Shown here piece by piece: positions 53,547 to 62,611 of a stretch of DNA of 64,000 nucleotides. The number at the start of each line of letters is the position of its first letter. Position 1 is the stretch's first letter. A model generated the notes under the pieces. It ran no database searches and was not told the origin of the DNA. It saw only the letters and a list, made by a program, of their open reading frames with translations. The translations under genes were made by a program, and so were the position numbers. Source of the stretch: Gallalistipes aquisgranensis (GTDB taxonomy: Bacteria > Bacteroidota > Bacteroidia > Bacteroidales > Rikenellaceae); the NCBI RefSeq assembly GCF_014982715.1, contig NZ_JADCJY010000001.1, forward strand, positions 558,001 through 622,000, in the 5' to 3' direction.

Positions 53547-55925
53547 ATGATGAGATCTTTTTTGTTGGCATTCGGCCTGTTGTCGTGTGCTTCGCTTTGG
53601 GGTGCCGTTCCTCGGCCCCAGACCCTGAAAATGGCCGACCGAGCACTGGAGACCGCCCGGGGGCAGGCCCTCCTGCTCTACCGTGAGATGGGGGCCTATC
53701 CCGACCGTCTGCCCCGGACGGCGGAAAAGGGAAAACTGAAGACGACCGCCTCCAAAGGATGGGTGAGCGGTTTCTTTCCGGGTACGCTCTGGTACCTCTA
53801 CGAGAACAGCGGCGATTCCCTTCTGCTGGAGGCCGCCCGGAACATGACCGAGCGCGTCCGGAAAGAGCAATATACCACCACTAATCACGATGTGGGGTTC
53901 GTCATCAATTGCAGTTTCGGCAACGGATACCGGTTGACGGGCGACTCTTCCTACCGAGCCGTGCTCGTGCGGGCCGCCCGTTCGCTCTCCACGCGTTTCA
54001 GTCCTGTGGTGGGCTGCACGCGTTCGTGGGACGGGGCTCGGTGGAACTTTTCGGTCATCATCGACAACATGATGAACCTCGAACTGCTCACGGTGGCATC
54101 CTCTCTGACCGGGGAAAACACCTTTTACGATATGGCCTCCTCGCATGCAGACCGGACGATGGAGAACCACTTCCGTCCCGACGGCAGTTCCTATCATCTG
54201 GTGGACTACGATTCGCTGTCGGGCCGTGTGGTGCGCCGGATCACCTACCAGGGCGCTGCGGACGAGTCGTCCTGGGCCCGCGGCCAGGCATGGGGCCTGT
54301 ACGGTTTCACGATGATGTACCGTCAGACGGGAAAGAAGGCCTATCTCGACCAAGCGGTGAAGATCGGTAACTACATCATGAACCATCCCCGCCTGCCCAA
54401 AGACAAAATTCCCTACTGGGATTTCGATGCTCCTGGCATTCCCCGCGCCCTGCGCGACGTTTCGGCCGGGGCGATCATGGCCTCGGCCTATCTGGAGCTG
54501 AGCACGTTCGTGGAGGGAGAGCTCTCCGGAAAGTACCTGCGTCTGGCCGAACAGATGCTCTCGTCGCTGGCATCGCCCGCCTACATGAACAGGCCGGGCG
54601 GCGATTTCGGGTTCATCCTGCGTCACAGCGTGGGGTTCATGGGTAAGAATTCGGAGGTGGATGTGCCGCTCAGTTATGCCGACTACTATTTCGTGGAGGC
54701 GCTGACGAGGCTCAAGAGACTGGCCGAGGGGCGTCCCGTGGTGGAGATTCGCACGGCATGGTCGGAGAATCCCGACCGGGCCCGCTGGCTTTCGGTGCTG
54801 GACCGGGTGTCGCGTCCCGTGCTGGAGCGCATGAGCCGAGGCGAACTGAAGAAGTGCATGCCGGTAGAGTCGTCCAACCGCGATCTGAGAGGACGCTGTG
54901 AAGTGACCCATCTGGAGGCGTTGGGGCGGCTGGTCACGGGCCTGGCCCCGTGGCTCGAGCTGGGGCCGGACGCTACGCCAGAAGGGCGTCTGCGCGGGTT
55001 GTATATCGACTGGGCGGTGAGGTCGATCCGTCATGCGGTCGATCCCTCGTCGCCCGACTACCTCAATTTCACCCGTAACCGTCAGCCGCTGGTCGATGCG
55101 GCTTTCCTGGCCCACGGGTTGCTCCGGGCCCGCACGCAGCTTTGGGACCGGCTCGACCGGCAGACGCAGGAACGGCTGATTGCGGAGTTGAAAGCCACGC
55201 GGACCATCAGGCCCGCCGAAAACAACTGGCTGCTCTTTTCGGCCATGGTGGAGACGGCCCTGAAGGAGTTCGCCGGGGAGTGGGAGTACGAACGTATCCG
55301 ATACGCCCTCGACCGTCATCGCAGTTGGTACAAGGGTGACGGGTGGTACGGTGACGGACCGGAGTTCCATCTCGATTTCTACAACAGTTTCGTGATCCAG
55401 CCCATGCTGACCACCGTGCTGGAGATCGCCGGAAAGAACGGGGCGGGCGACGAGGCTTTCCTGCGCGACCAGCTCCGACGTTATGCGCGCTACGCCGAAC
55501 AGCAGGAGCGGATGATCTCGCCCGAGGGGACCTATCCCGTGCTGGGGCGTTCGCTGGCGTATCGTTTCGGCGCCTTTTACGCCCTGTCCGACGTCAGCTA
55601 CCGACACATGCTGCCCGGAACGCTGAAACCTGCCCAGGTACGCTGTGCCCTGACTTCGGTGATCGCCCGCCAGAGCGAGGCGCCCGGAACGTTCGATGCG
55701 CAGGGATGGATGCGTGTCGGACTTTGCGGCCATCAGCCGGGGGTGGGAGAGACCTATATTTCCACGGGCAGCCTCTACTTGTGCAGTGCCGTTTTCGTGG
55801 CGCTGGGACTGCCCGTCTCCGATCCGTTCTGGAGCGATCCGGAGGCCGACTGGACGGCCCTGAAGGTTTGGAAGGGCGAGGATATCCGGTGCGACAAGGC
55901 GCTGAAAACCCCGAAAGACAGATAG
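53547..55925 (+). CDS. Two-domain glycan enzyme: GH88-like unsaturated uronyl hydrolase fused to DUF2264
   Basis: A 792-residue secreted protein (signal peptide about 1-20). Residues about 25-400 form a GH88 barrel: SGFFPGTLWYLYENSGD, NHDVGFVINCSFGNGYRLTG with Asp115, VIIDNMMNLELL with Asp173, and RGQAWGLYGFTMMYRQTG. The two aspartates match the known general acid and its partner, which hydrate the unsaturated uronic acid left by lyases. Residues about 405-785 match DUF2264 (LEALGRLVTGLAPWLELGPD, ENNWLLFSAMVETALKEF, WYGDGPEFHLDFYNSFVIQP), another alpha/alpha barrel I believe is now linked to beta-glucuronidase activity. Such a fusion could strip successive uronates. ATG 53547 or 53550 starts it; no SusCD is adjacent. 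Confidence 0.85.
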   Translation: MMRSFLLAFGLLSCASLWGAVPRPQTLKMADRALETARGQALLLYREMGAYPDRLPRTAEKGKLKTTASKGWVSGFFPGTLWYLYENSGDSLLLEAARNMTERVRKEQYTTTNHDVGFVINCSFGNGYRLTGDSSYRAVLVRAARSLSTRFSPVVGCTRSWDGARWNFSVIIDNMMNLELLTVASSLTGENTFYDMASSHADRTMENHFRPDGSSYHLVDYDSLSGRVVRRITYQGAADESSWARGQAWGLYGFTMMYRQTGKKAYLDQAVKIGNYIMNHPRLPKDKIPYWDFDAPGIPRALRDVSAGAIMASAYLELSTFVEGELSGKYLRLAEQMLSSLASPAYMNRPGGDFGFILRHSVGFMGKNSEVDVPLSYADYYFVEALTRLKRLAEGRPVVEIRTAWSENPDRARWLSVLDRVSRPVLERMSRGELKKCMPVESSNRDLRGRCEVTHLEALGRLVTGLAPWLELGPDATPEGRLRGLYIDWAVRSIRHAVDPSSPDYLNFTRNRQPLVDAAFLAHGLLRARTQLWDRLDRQTQERLIAELKATRTIRPAENNWLLFSAMVETALKEFAGEWEYERIRYALDRHRSWYKGDGWYGDGPEFHLDFYNSFVIQPMLTTVLEIAGKNGAGDEAFLRDQLRRYARYAEQQERMISPEGTYPVLGRSLAYRFGAFYALSDVSYRHMLPGTLKPAQVRCALTSVIARQSEAPGTFDAQGWMRVGLCGHQPGVGETYISTGSLYLCSAVFVALGLPVSDPFWSDPEADWTALKVWKGEDIRCDKALKTPKDR

Positions 55926-55950
55926 TCCGCGGCAGTTTTACCGGGTAAGG

Positions 55951-55993
55951 AAAGGGATACCCCCGCGGCATTCGCCGGCGGGGGTATCCCTTT
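55951..55993. terminator. Strong bidirectional terminator
   Basis: AAAGGGATACCCCCG (55951-55965) pairs perfectly with CGGGGGTATCCCTTT (55979-55993). It separates the convergent GH88-DUF2264 and AdoHcy-hydrolase-like genes. Confidence 0.85.
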
Positions 55994-56005
55994 CCCGTCA
56001 GTCTC

Positions 56006-57097
56006 CTATTTTCTCGGGCGCTCCGTCCGCTTCCGGGCCGTGAGCAGGTCGAGTTCGGGACCGATCAGCCCTTCGCGCCGCGTGATGTCGAGCAGTTTCC
56101 GCTCCGTCTCTTCGGGCGGGAGCAGGGGACCGGCCGGCCGGGGTCGGAGAGCCATGTAAAGCGCCCCTTCGTTGTGGAGGGCCATCGTCGCGTCGATATA
56201 CCGGAGCAGGGTGGGCTCCTCCAGCATGAAATTGAGGGGGGCTTTCCGCTCCAGTACCCGTTCGTCGGGGATCGAGGGTCCGTATTCGTCCTCCACGCCC
56301 ATATTGGCCAGCAGGGTGTCCGATCCGACGAGTGCCTCGGCCGGGATACGGCCTTCCAGCGCATGGGGAACCCCGGTGGCGGTCACGACGGCATAGGCGC
56401 CTTCCAGTGCCCGGGCCACGGCACTGCGGTCCCTGTAGTCCGCAATCTCTTCGGCACATGCCCTCACCCGTCCGCCTGCCGTGCCCGGGTCGGTCACAAC
56501 ATGGACCCGCGCTCCGGCCCGGAATGCCTGGAGAATGATGCCCGTGCCCACCTTGCCGCTGCCGAAGACCACCAGTTTCTTTCCTTTCCACTCCCCGTAC
56601 CCCAGCGTGCGCATGGCCCGCAGGTAGCTTTCGCCCGTTCCGAGGCAGGTTTCGATCTGCTTGATGATTCCTTCGTCGGCCATGAAGACGGGCCTCGGAC
56701 ACCGGGCATAGGCCCGTGCTCCGGAGCGGGTGAGTTCGGCGTATCCGATCCGGGCCTGCCGGCCGGAAAAGGCTCCGGCGCAGTCCAGCACGAGGTCGTA
56801 TGTTCCCGGATCGGCGCTCTCCTCCCGTTCGAACGGAATGCCGGTCGCAGCCAGACGCCCGAGCAGTGCGGCATCGTTGGGCAGGCGCCGAGAGACGCCC
56901 AGCGTGAGGCGCGCCCCGGCGGCCAGCAGGGCGAGGTGTTTGAGCAGCGTATTGTGGAAAATGGGGGTGGCGTCGAGTATCTCGAGCCCATCCAGCGGCC
57001 GGGACGCCCTCCACCGGGCGGTCTGTTCCCGCAGGGCCGGATACTCCTGTTCTACGTAACGTCCGGCCACGATCGCTTCGATCTGGTCTGTCAGCAT
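56006..57097 (-). CDS. S-adenosylhomocysteine hydrolase-like NAD-binding protein
   Basis: A 363-residue cytoplasmic protein. A Rossmann motif KLVVFGSGKVGTGIILQAFR (about 174-193) lies after MADEGIIKQIETCLGTGES, which resembles the segment before the NAD domain in S-adenosylhomocysteine hydrolase (DNxYGTGxS). ATGVPHALEG matches the later NAD contact (TGN-x-x-I). It is about 70-100 residues shorter than true hydrolases, and the N-terminal substrate motifs (HMTxQTA) are not visible, so it is probably a related dehydrogenase with another substrate. It sits downstream of the sialate esterase gene on the same strand, but a terminator lies between them. Confidence 0.7.
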   Translation of the reverse strand: MLTDQIEAIVAGRYVEQEYPALREQTARWRASRPLDGLEILDATPIFHNTLLKHLALLAAGARLTLGVSRRLPNDAALLGRLAATGIPFEREESADPGTYDLVLDCAGAFSGRQARIGYAELTRSGARAYARCPRPVFMADEGIIKQIETCLGTGESYLRAMRTLGYGEWKGKKLVVFGSGKVGTGIILQAFRAGARVHVVTDPGTAGGRVRACAEEIADYRDRSAVARALEGAYAVVTATGVPHALEGRIPAEALVGSDTLLANMGVEDEYGPSIPDERVLERKAPLNFMLEEPTLLRYIDATMALHNEGALYMALRPRPAGPLLPPEETERKLLDITRREGLIGPELDLLTARKRTERPRK

Positions 57098-57133
57098 AAG
57101 GCGAATGTTTTTGCTAAAATAGTCCGTTCGGAC

Positions 57134-57195
57134 GAAAAAAACAACCCGGACGGGCGAGGAGGGCCCGAAAGCCCCGAATCGTCCGTCCGGATTGT
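57134..57195 (-). terminator. Terminator after the sialate esterase gene
   Basis: On the minus strand a 12-bp stem (57184-57195 with 57143-57154, one wobble) and a long loop run into a T tract (complement of 57134-57140). A small palindrome GTCCGTTCGGAC follows at 57122-57133. Confidence 0.75.
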
Positions 57196-57215
57196 TATGG
57201 TGCCGCTGCGGGCCG

Positions 57216-58619
57216 TTACCAGTTGTCGCTGCGGAACGGGGCGGCGGGCAGGCCTTCGGTGTTGTAGAGATTGGTTTTGTGCCAACTGTGGAAGGCGAAA
57301 CGGACGGCTACCGGAGCCGGGACGGCTTCGGACGATACCACTACCCGTTTGCGGTCTTTGTGGACGCGGGCCTTGGCGGGATGAAAAACCCGGTCCTCGC
57401 CTGCCAGTTCGAAGCAATCCAGATCGGTCTTTTCGGGAGAGAGTCCGAGTCCCGTGTGGTCGAAACTGACCAGTGCCTTGCCGTTTTCGAACTCCACGCT
57501 TCTGAACAGGGGGCCCGAGGCGGGGATGCCTTTCAATCCGTACGTGCCTGCCAGTGCGGCTGCTGCGGCCCGCCGGGCTACGGGTGCCTTGAGGGGGGCG
57601 TGGATGAAATTGGGCGACCCGATGTCGGACGTGCCTACGAGCGAGCAGCCGGGAACGGTGCGCACCACCTGTTGCTGGGCCTCCATGATCAGAGCCCCGG
57701 CCAGTTCCTCACGGCTGGCGTAGGGACATATCTGGCAGATGATGAACGGCATGTCGGGCCGGTTCCACTCACTGCGCCACAGTCCGATCATGTCGGTCAG
57801 CAGCCGGGCGTAGATGTGTGCCCGCGAACGGTTGCTCTCCCCCTGGTACCAGACCACGCCCTTGAAGTTCATCTTCAGCAGCGGGGTGAGCATGCCGTTG
57901 TAGAGGGTGCTGGGGGCCCGGTGGGGCATGTCCGCCTTTTCGGCCGGGATGTAGTCGCGGCCGGGAGTGTATTTCGCCAGCGTGGCGGGGCTCATCCATG
58001 CCTCCACGTTCGATCCTCCGTAGCAGGAGACGACGATACCGACGGGTATGCCGAGCGTCTCGTTCAGCTGTTTCCCAAACAGGTATCCGACGGCGCTGAA
58101 TGCGGCCACGCTCTCCGGGGTGCAGGTTTTCCACTCTCCGGAACAGGAGGCCTGGGGTGCGTCGGCCGGTTTGCGTCCCACGGTGTAGAGACGCAGATGC
58201 CGGTAGCGGGGCGACGACATGATCTCCGCGAGGGACCCGTCGGTGGGCTGGGACGGAAAGCCACGCATGGGCATCTCCATGTTGGACTGGCCGGAACAGA
58301 GCCATACCTCGCCGATCAGTACGTCTTCGAGCGTGGCGGTTCCGTCTCCCGAGGCGGTGACGGTCTGGGGCTCGGCCGTGGCTGCCGGCGTGGGAACGGT
58401 GACGCTCCAGAAGCCGTTGCCGTCCGCCCTGGTTTTACGGACGAGGCCGTCCCACGAGCAGGTCACCCCGATTTCGCTGCGGGGCGAGGCGCTCCCGTGG
58501 ATGGTCGCTTCGCTTCGCTGCTGGAGCACCATGTGGTCGCCGAGGGTGGGGTGGAACTTTACTTCGGCCCGTAGCGTGAAGACGGAGCAGAGGCCGAGGA
58601 TCATAAGCAGTTTTTTCAT
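57216..58619 (-). CDS. Sialate O-acetylesterase family protein
   Basis: A 467-residue secreted SGNH esterase (signal peptide about 1-18). The catalytic serine is Ser112 in WLCSGQSNMEMP. GVVWYQGESN forms a later conserved block, and the catalytic His is in NFIHAPLKAPVARR, where the usual Asp two to three residues before it appears as Asn. It removes O-acetyl groups from sialic acid or from plant glycans; in this genome acetylated mannan or xylan is as likely as sialate. It has its own promoter and terminator. A TTTTGTAC box upstream is shared with the GH88-DUF2264 gene. Confidence 0.87.
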   Translation of the reverse strand: MKKLLMILGLCSVFTLRAEVKFHPTLGDHMVLQQRSEATIHGSASPRSEIGVTCSWDGLVRKTRADGNGFWSVTVPTPAATAEPQTVTASGDGTATLEDVLIGEVWLCSGQSNMEMPMRGFPSQPTDGSLAEIMSSPRYRHLRLYTVGRKPADAPQASCSGEWKTCTPESVAAFSAVGYLFGKQLNETLGIPVGIVVSCYGGSNVEAWMSPATLAKYTPGRDYIPAEKADMPHRAPSTLYNGMLTPLLKMNFKGVVWYQGESNRSRAHIYARLLTDMIGLWRSEWNRPDMPFIICQICPYASREELAGALIMEAQQQVVRTVPGCSLVGTSDIGSPNFIHAPLKAPVARRAAAAALAGTYGLKGIPASGPLFRSVEFENGKALVSFDHTGLGLSPEKTDLDCFELAGEDRVFHPAKARVHKDRKRVVVSSEAVPAPVAVRFAFHSWHKTNLYNTEGLPAAPFRSDNW

Positions 58620-58644
58620 CGTTTCAGGTTGTTTGGTTACCGTG

Positions 58645-58652
58645 CAAAGATA
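58645..58652 (-). promoter_or_regulatory. -7 promoter element of the sialate esterase gene
   Basis: TATCTTTG on the minus strand, a perfect match, 25 bases before the ATG at 58619. Confidence 0.6.
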
Positions 58653-58835
58653 ATTCAGAATCCTTTTTCCCGGATCGGAATAATGTCCCGAGCCGTTGTA
58701 AAATAGTACAAAAAGACTAATCCGTCGGGGAAGACAGAGGGCCCTTCCGCTTTCCCCGACGGATAAGGGGAGAATTGCGGACGAAATATGCCGCTATTCC
58801 GAACTATATTGGCCGTTCTTTCCGAGGGGGGACGC

Positions 58836-58843
58836 TATCTTTG
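58836..58843 (+). promoter_or_regulatory. -7 promoter element of the NagB/PIG-L gene
   Basis: TATCTTTG, a perfect match, 82 bases before the ATG at 58926. TTGG at 58809-58812 is a possible -33, 23 bases upstream. Confidence 0.55.
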
Positions 58844-58925
58844 TAAAAAAGGAGTTTCGTGCGGAAGGCGCATAGTTTCCGAATAAAATTTCCTATTTTT
58901 ACCACTCCATAAAATTCCAGAGGTT

Positions 58926-60881
58926 ATGAACGGCAATTATAATTTGCAGATCGACGGGGGACTGATTACAGAGGGTGTCCCCTACGACATCATTCACCGC
59001 TACGAGCGGATCAGGACTTCGGTTTTCCCGACCGAGTACGACGGCGTACAGCATGCCGCCGACATCATCGTGGGGATGATCAACGACCACAGCCGCGAGG
59101 CGGCCGAGTCCGGCATCGACTATTCGGCCACGCCCTTCGCTCTGGGGCTGAGTACGGGACGGACGCCCGTGGGGCTCTATCATGAGCTGGTGAAGCGTTA
59201 CGAGCGGGGAGAGGTGAGTTTCCGCGAGGTGGCGGTGTACAGTCTCGACGAATTTTATCCGATCACGGCGCAGGAGCAGCAGAGCCGGAATTTCCGCATC
59301 CATGAGGATTTTCTGAACCATGTGGACATCCTGCCCGAGAATATCCATATTCCCGACGGTTCGATTCCCCTGGAGGAAATCTCCTCCTACTGTACGGCCT
59401 ACGACATGGAGGCGTCGAACATCGACCTGATGATTATCGGTATGGGCATCCAGGGACAGGTGGGCTTCAACGAGCCCGGCAGTTACCGTAACTCGCGTAC
59501 GCGGCTGGTGGCCCTGAACAACGCCACGCGGGAGTCGCTTTCGCCGATCTTCTACAACAACGTTGAGGATACGCCCCGGATGGCCATTACGCTCGGCATG
59601 GAGACCATCATGAAGGCGAAGCGGATCATTCTGCTGGCCTGGGGCGAGGAGAAGTCCGACGTGGTGGGCAAACTGGTCGAGGGCGAGGTGACGGTGCAGG
59701 TGCCCGTCACCCTGTTGCAGGAGCACGAGAACATAGAGGTCGTGGTGGACGAGAATGCTGCGCAGGGGCTGACCCGCATCCAGGCCCCGTGGCTGGTGGG
59801 GCCTTGCCGGTGGACGCCCAAGTTCATCCGCAAGGCGGCCGTATGGCTCTGCCAGCAGGTGGACCGGCCGATCCTGAAGCTGACCTACCAGGACTATATC
59901 GACCATTCGCTGGGTGGTCTGCTCGACAGTGTGGGGCGTACCTATGACCGGATCAATATAGACGTGTTCAACGATTTGCAGCACACCATCACCGGCTGGC
60001 CCGGAGGCAAACCCGATGCCGACGACTCGACGCGGCCCGTACCTTCGAAGCCCTACCCGAAACGGGTGATCGTCTTCTCGCCCCATCCGGACGACGATGT
60101 GATTTCGATGGGCGGAACGCTCCACCGGCTGGTGTCGCAGGGACACGACGTGCATGTTGCCTATCAGACTTCGGGCAATGTGGCCGTACATGACGATATG
60201 GTGCTTCAGGTGATGGATACGGCCCGCGAAGTGGGTCTGGGGGACCGTTACGATGAGATACGCCGGGTGATTGCCTCCAAAAAACGGGGTGAGCCCGAAC
60301 CGAGGGAGCTGCTCGACGTAAAGGGGGCGATCCGAAGGGGCGAGGCCAAGGCGGCCTGCCGCCTGTTCGGGTTGGACGACAGTACAAACGTGCATTTTCT
60401 CAATCTGCCTTTCTACGAGACGGGAGGCATCAAAAAGAGCCGGCTGGGCGAGGCCGATATCCGGATCGTGGTCGATCTGCTGCGCACGATCCAGCCGCAC
60501 CAGATCTATGCCGCCGGCGACCTGTCCGATCCTCACGGCACGCACCGCGTCTGCATCGAGGCCGTACTGGAGGCCCTGTCGCGTGTGAAGGACGATCCGT
60601 GGATGAAGGGCTGCACCATGTGGCTTTACCGCGGGGCATGGCAGGAGTGGGACCTGGGTGTGGTCGATATGGCCGTGCCGCTGAGCCCCGAGGAGATGAT
60701 CGCCAAGCGTCATGCCATCTACCGCCACCTTTCGCAGAAGGACATCGTGCCCTTCCCCGGTGCCGACAAGCGGGAGTTCTGGCAGCGGGCCGAGGAGCGC
60801 ACGCAGAACACCGCCCGGTTGTATGACCGGCTGGGTATGGCCGAATACCAGGCCATCGAAGTCTTCGTGCGGATGATGTAG
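58926..60881 (+). CDS. NagB-like glucosamine-6-phosphate deaminase domain fused to a PIG-L deacetylase domain
   Basis: A 651-residue cytoplasmic two-domain protein of a type common in Bacteroidetes and usually annotated nagB. Residues about 30-290 form the NagB/sugar-phosphate isomerase domain, with GLSTGRTPVGLYHELV and the SLDEFY base (Asp108). The loop GNDGHIAFNEP of E. coli NagB reads GIQGQVGFNEP here, so the Asp141 and His143 equivalents are Gln176 and Gln178. Residues about 378-600 form a PIG-L/LmbE domain with the zinc motif SPHPDDD (His387, Asp389, Asp390). It could couple N-deacetylation with deamination or isomerisation, but the altered loop leaves the deaminase role open. Confidence 0.88.
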   Translation: MNGNYNLQIDGGLITEGVPYDIIHRYERIRTSVFPTEYDGVQHAADIIVGMINDHSREAAESGIDYSATPFALGLSTGRTPVGLYHELVKRYERGEVSFREVAVYSLDEFYPITAQEQQSRNFRIHEDFLNHVDILPENIHIPDGSIPLEEISSYCTAYDMEASNIDLMIIGMGIQGQVGFNEPGSYRNSRTRLVALNNATRESLSPIFYNNVEDTPRMAITLGMETIMKAKRIILLAWGEEKSDVVGKLVEGEVTVQVPVTLLQEHENIEVVVDENAAQGLTRIQAPWLVGPCRWTPKFIRKAAVWLCQQVDRPILKLTYQDYIDHSLGGLLDSVGRTYDRINIDVFNDLQHTITGWPGGKPDADDSTRPVPSKPYPKRVIVFSPHPDDDVISMGGTLHRLVSQGHDVHVAYQTSGNVAVHDDMVLQVMDTAREVGLGDRYDEIRRVIASKKRGEPEPRELLDVKGAIRRGEAKAACRLFGLDDSTNVHFLNLPFYETGGIKKSRLGEADIRIVVDLLRTIQPHQIYAAGDLSDPHGTHRVCIEAVLEALSRVKDDPWMKGCTMWLYRGAWQEWDLGVVDMAVPLSPEEMIAKRHAIYRHLSQKDIVPFPGADKREFWQRAEERTQNTARLYDRLGMAEYQAIEVFVRMM

Positions 60882-60899
60882 AACGCGCGGTTTCCGATA

Positions 60900-60943
60900 A
60901 ACGGGCCGGTTCGGGGGAAAAACGGACCGGCCCGCTGTTTTTT
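60900..60943 (+). terminator. Rho-independent terminator after the NagB/PIG-L gene
   Basis: CGGGCCGGT (60902-60910) pairs with ACCGGCCCG (60926-60934), followed by a TGTTTTTT tract. Confidence 0.8.
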
Positions 60944-61042
60944 CCTGACCGTGTCCGGCTGTTACCGCACGGGGAGAATGCGAAACGGAGCCGGGAAAAT
61001 CAAGTAAGGCGCTTTTTTGCGCGGCATGTCTCAAAATTTGAT

Positions 61043-61050
61043 TACCTTCG
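61043..61050 (+). promoter_or_regulatory. -7-like element of coaD-lpxD-ruvC
   Basis: TACCTTCG is one base off the consensus, 19 bases before the ATG at 61070. TTTG at 61016-61019 is 23 bases upstream. Confidence 0.5.
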
Positions 61051-61069
61051 CGTCAAACTGATTCGTTTT

Positions 61070-61540
61070 ATGGAGAGAGTCGCATTGTTTCCGGGGTCGT
61101 TCGATCCTTTCACGCTGGGCCATCAGGCCATTGTGGAGCAGGGGCTCCGGATTTTCGACCGCATCGTCGTCGGGGTGGGGGCCAACAGCGAGAAGCACGG
61201 CCTGCTCACCGTGGAGAACAGGGAGCGTCTGATCGGCGATATCTACCGCGGGAATCCCTGCGTGGAGACCGTTTCCTACGGCGGACTGACGGGGGATTAC
61301 TGCCGGCAGCGGGGAATCCGGTTCATTCTGCGGGGCATGCGCAACACGGTGGACTACGAGTACGAGCGGGGCATGATGCTGATCAACCAGCGGCTCTATC
61401 CGGAGATCACTACTGTCCTGCTGTTCACTCCGCCGGAATACGTGGCGATCTCCTCGAGCATGATCCGCGAGCTGGTCTCCTACGGGAACGACCCGATCGA
61501 GCTGATGCCCAGTAATATCGACATCAAGAATTACCTATAA
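61070..61540 (+). CDS. coaD: Phosphopantetheine adenylyltransferase
   Basis: Transfers AMP from ATP to 4'-phosphopantetheine, the penultimate step of coenzyme A synthesis. The 156-residue protein has the nucleotidyltransferase motifs GSFDPFTLGHQAIVEQG (about 9-25) and ISSSMIREL (about 126-134) and the substrate loop RGMRNTVDYEYE. Normal length. It leads a run of four same-strand genes, with lpxD 13 bases downstream. Confidence 0.96.
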   Translation: MERVALFPGSFDPFTLGHQAIVEQGLRIFDRIVVGVGANSEKHGLLTVENRERLIGDIYRGNPCVETVSYGGLTGDYCRQRGIRFILRGMRNTVDYEYERGMMLINQRLYPEITTVLLFTPPEYVAISSSMIRELVSYGNDPIELMPSNIDIKNYL

Positions 61541-61553
61541 AAGCAACGACGTT

Positions 61554-62603
61554 ATGGAATTTACAGCCGAAATCATAGCAGGTTTCCTGGGCGGTGAGAT
61601 CGCGGGAGACAAGGATGCGAAAGTGTGGACGATCGCCAAGATCGAGGAAGGTACCCCCGGGGCTCTCTCGTTCCTTTCCAATCCCAAGTACGAACATTAC
61701 ATTTACGATACGGACTCTTCGATCGTGATCGTGAGCCGGGAATTCGTTCCCTCGCGCCCGGTGCGGGCGACGATGATCCGGGTGGACGATCCCTACGGTT
61801 GTTTCGCCAAGCTGCTGGAGCTCTATGTGGCCAACAAACCGCAGAAGACAGGCATCAGTCCGCTCAGCTCGATCCATGCCGGTGCCCGGCTGGGCGAGAA
61901 CTGCTATGTAGGCGAGTTTGCCGTGATCGGCGACGGGGTGACTGCCGGTGACGGCTGCAAGATATATCCTCATGTGTATGTCGGCGACCGGGTCCGATTG
62001 GGAAAGAACGTCACGCTCAACGCGGGGGTGCGTATCTACGAGGATTGCGTGATCGGCGACAATGTGATCCTGCATGCGGGATGCGTGATCGGGGCGGACG
62101 GTTTTGGTTTCGCGCCCAACGAGAAGGGTGAGTTCGTGAAGATTCCCCAGATCGGCAACGTGGTGATCGAGGACGACGTGGAGATCGGGGCCAATACCTG
62201 CGTGGATCGGGCCACGATGGGGTCTACGCGCATTAGGAAAGGTGTGAAGCTCGACAATCTGATCCAGATCGGGCATAACGTGGTGGTCGGCGAGAATACG
62301 GTCTGCGCCTCGCAGGTGGGAATCGCCGGTTCCACGAAGGTGGGACACAGCTGCATGATGGGCGGTCAGGTGGGGATCGCCGGTCATCTGACCATCGGCG
62401 ACGGCGTGAAGCTGGCCTCCAAGAGCGGCGTGTCGAACAGTATCGCCGACGGACAGACCTATATGGGATCGCCCGCCCTGCCGGGAACCAAGTTCCACCG
62501 GGCGCATGCCGTTTACCGGAACCTGCCCGATTTGAGCAACCGGGTGCATCAGATCGAAAAGGCGCTCGAAAAGTTGTTGAAGGAGCGGGAGGCTGCCGAA
62601 TAG
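61554..62603 (+). CDS. lpxD: UDP-3-O-acylglucosamine N-acyltransferase
   Basis: Adds the N-linked hydroxyacyl chain in lipid A synthesis, from acyl-carrier-protein. The 349-residue protein has a uridine-binding N-terminal domain, then a left-handed beta-helix of hexapeptide repeats (about 103-315). The catalytic His241 is in LIQIGHNVVVGENT. ADGFGFAP and CVDRATMGSTRI are family blocks, and a C-terminal coiled helix closes the trimer. ruvC starts 8 bases after its stop. Confidence 0.96.
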   Translation: MEFTAEIIAGFLGGEIAGDKDAKVWTIAKIEEGTPGALSFLSNPKYEHYIYDTDSSIVIVSREFVPSRPVRATMIRVDDPYGCFAKLLELYVANKPQKTGISPLSSIHAGARLGENCYVGEFAVIGDGVTAGDGCKIYPHVYVGDRVRLGKNVTLNAGVRIYEDCVIGDNVILHAGCVIGADGFGFAPNEKGEFVKIPQIGNVVIEDDVEIGANTCVDRATMGSTRIRKGVKLDNLIQIGHNVVVGENTVCASQVGIAGSTKVGHSCMMGGQVGIAGHLTIGDGVKLASKSGVSNSIADGQTYMGSPALPGTKFHRAHAVYRNLPDLSNRVHQIEKALEKLLKEREAAE

Positions 62604-62611
62604 TTTTTCCG

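Larger units (their letters stand above)
58620..58925. other. Divergent region between sialate esterase and NagB-like genes
   Basis: About 305 bp carrying a -7 element for each direction (58645-58652 minus, 58836-58843 plus) and a minus-strand TTTTGTAC box at 58706-58713. No coding or RNA gene is seen. Confidence 0.6.

Noticed and set aside
57122-57133. GTCCGTTCGGAC palindrome as an operator
   Set aside because: It lies just past the terminator T tract of the esterase gene and close to the start of the next gene; a 12-bp palindrome alone is too weak to call.
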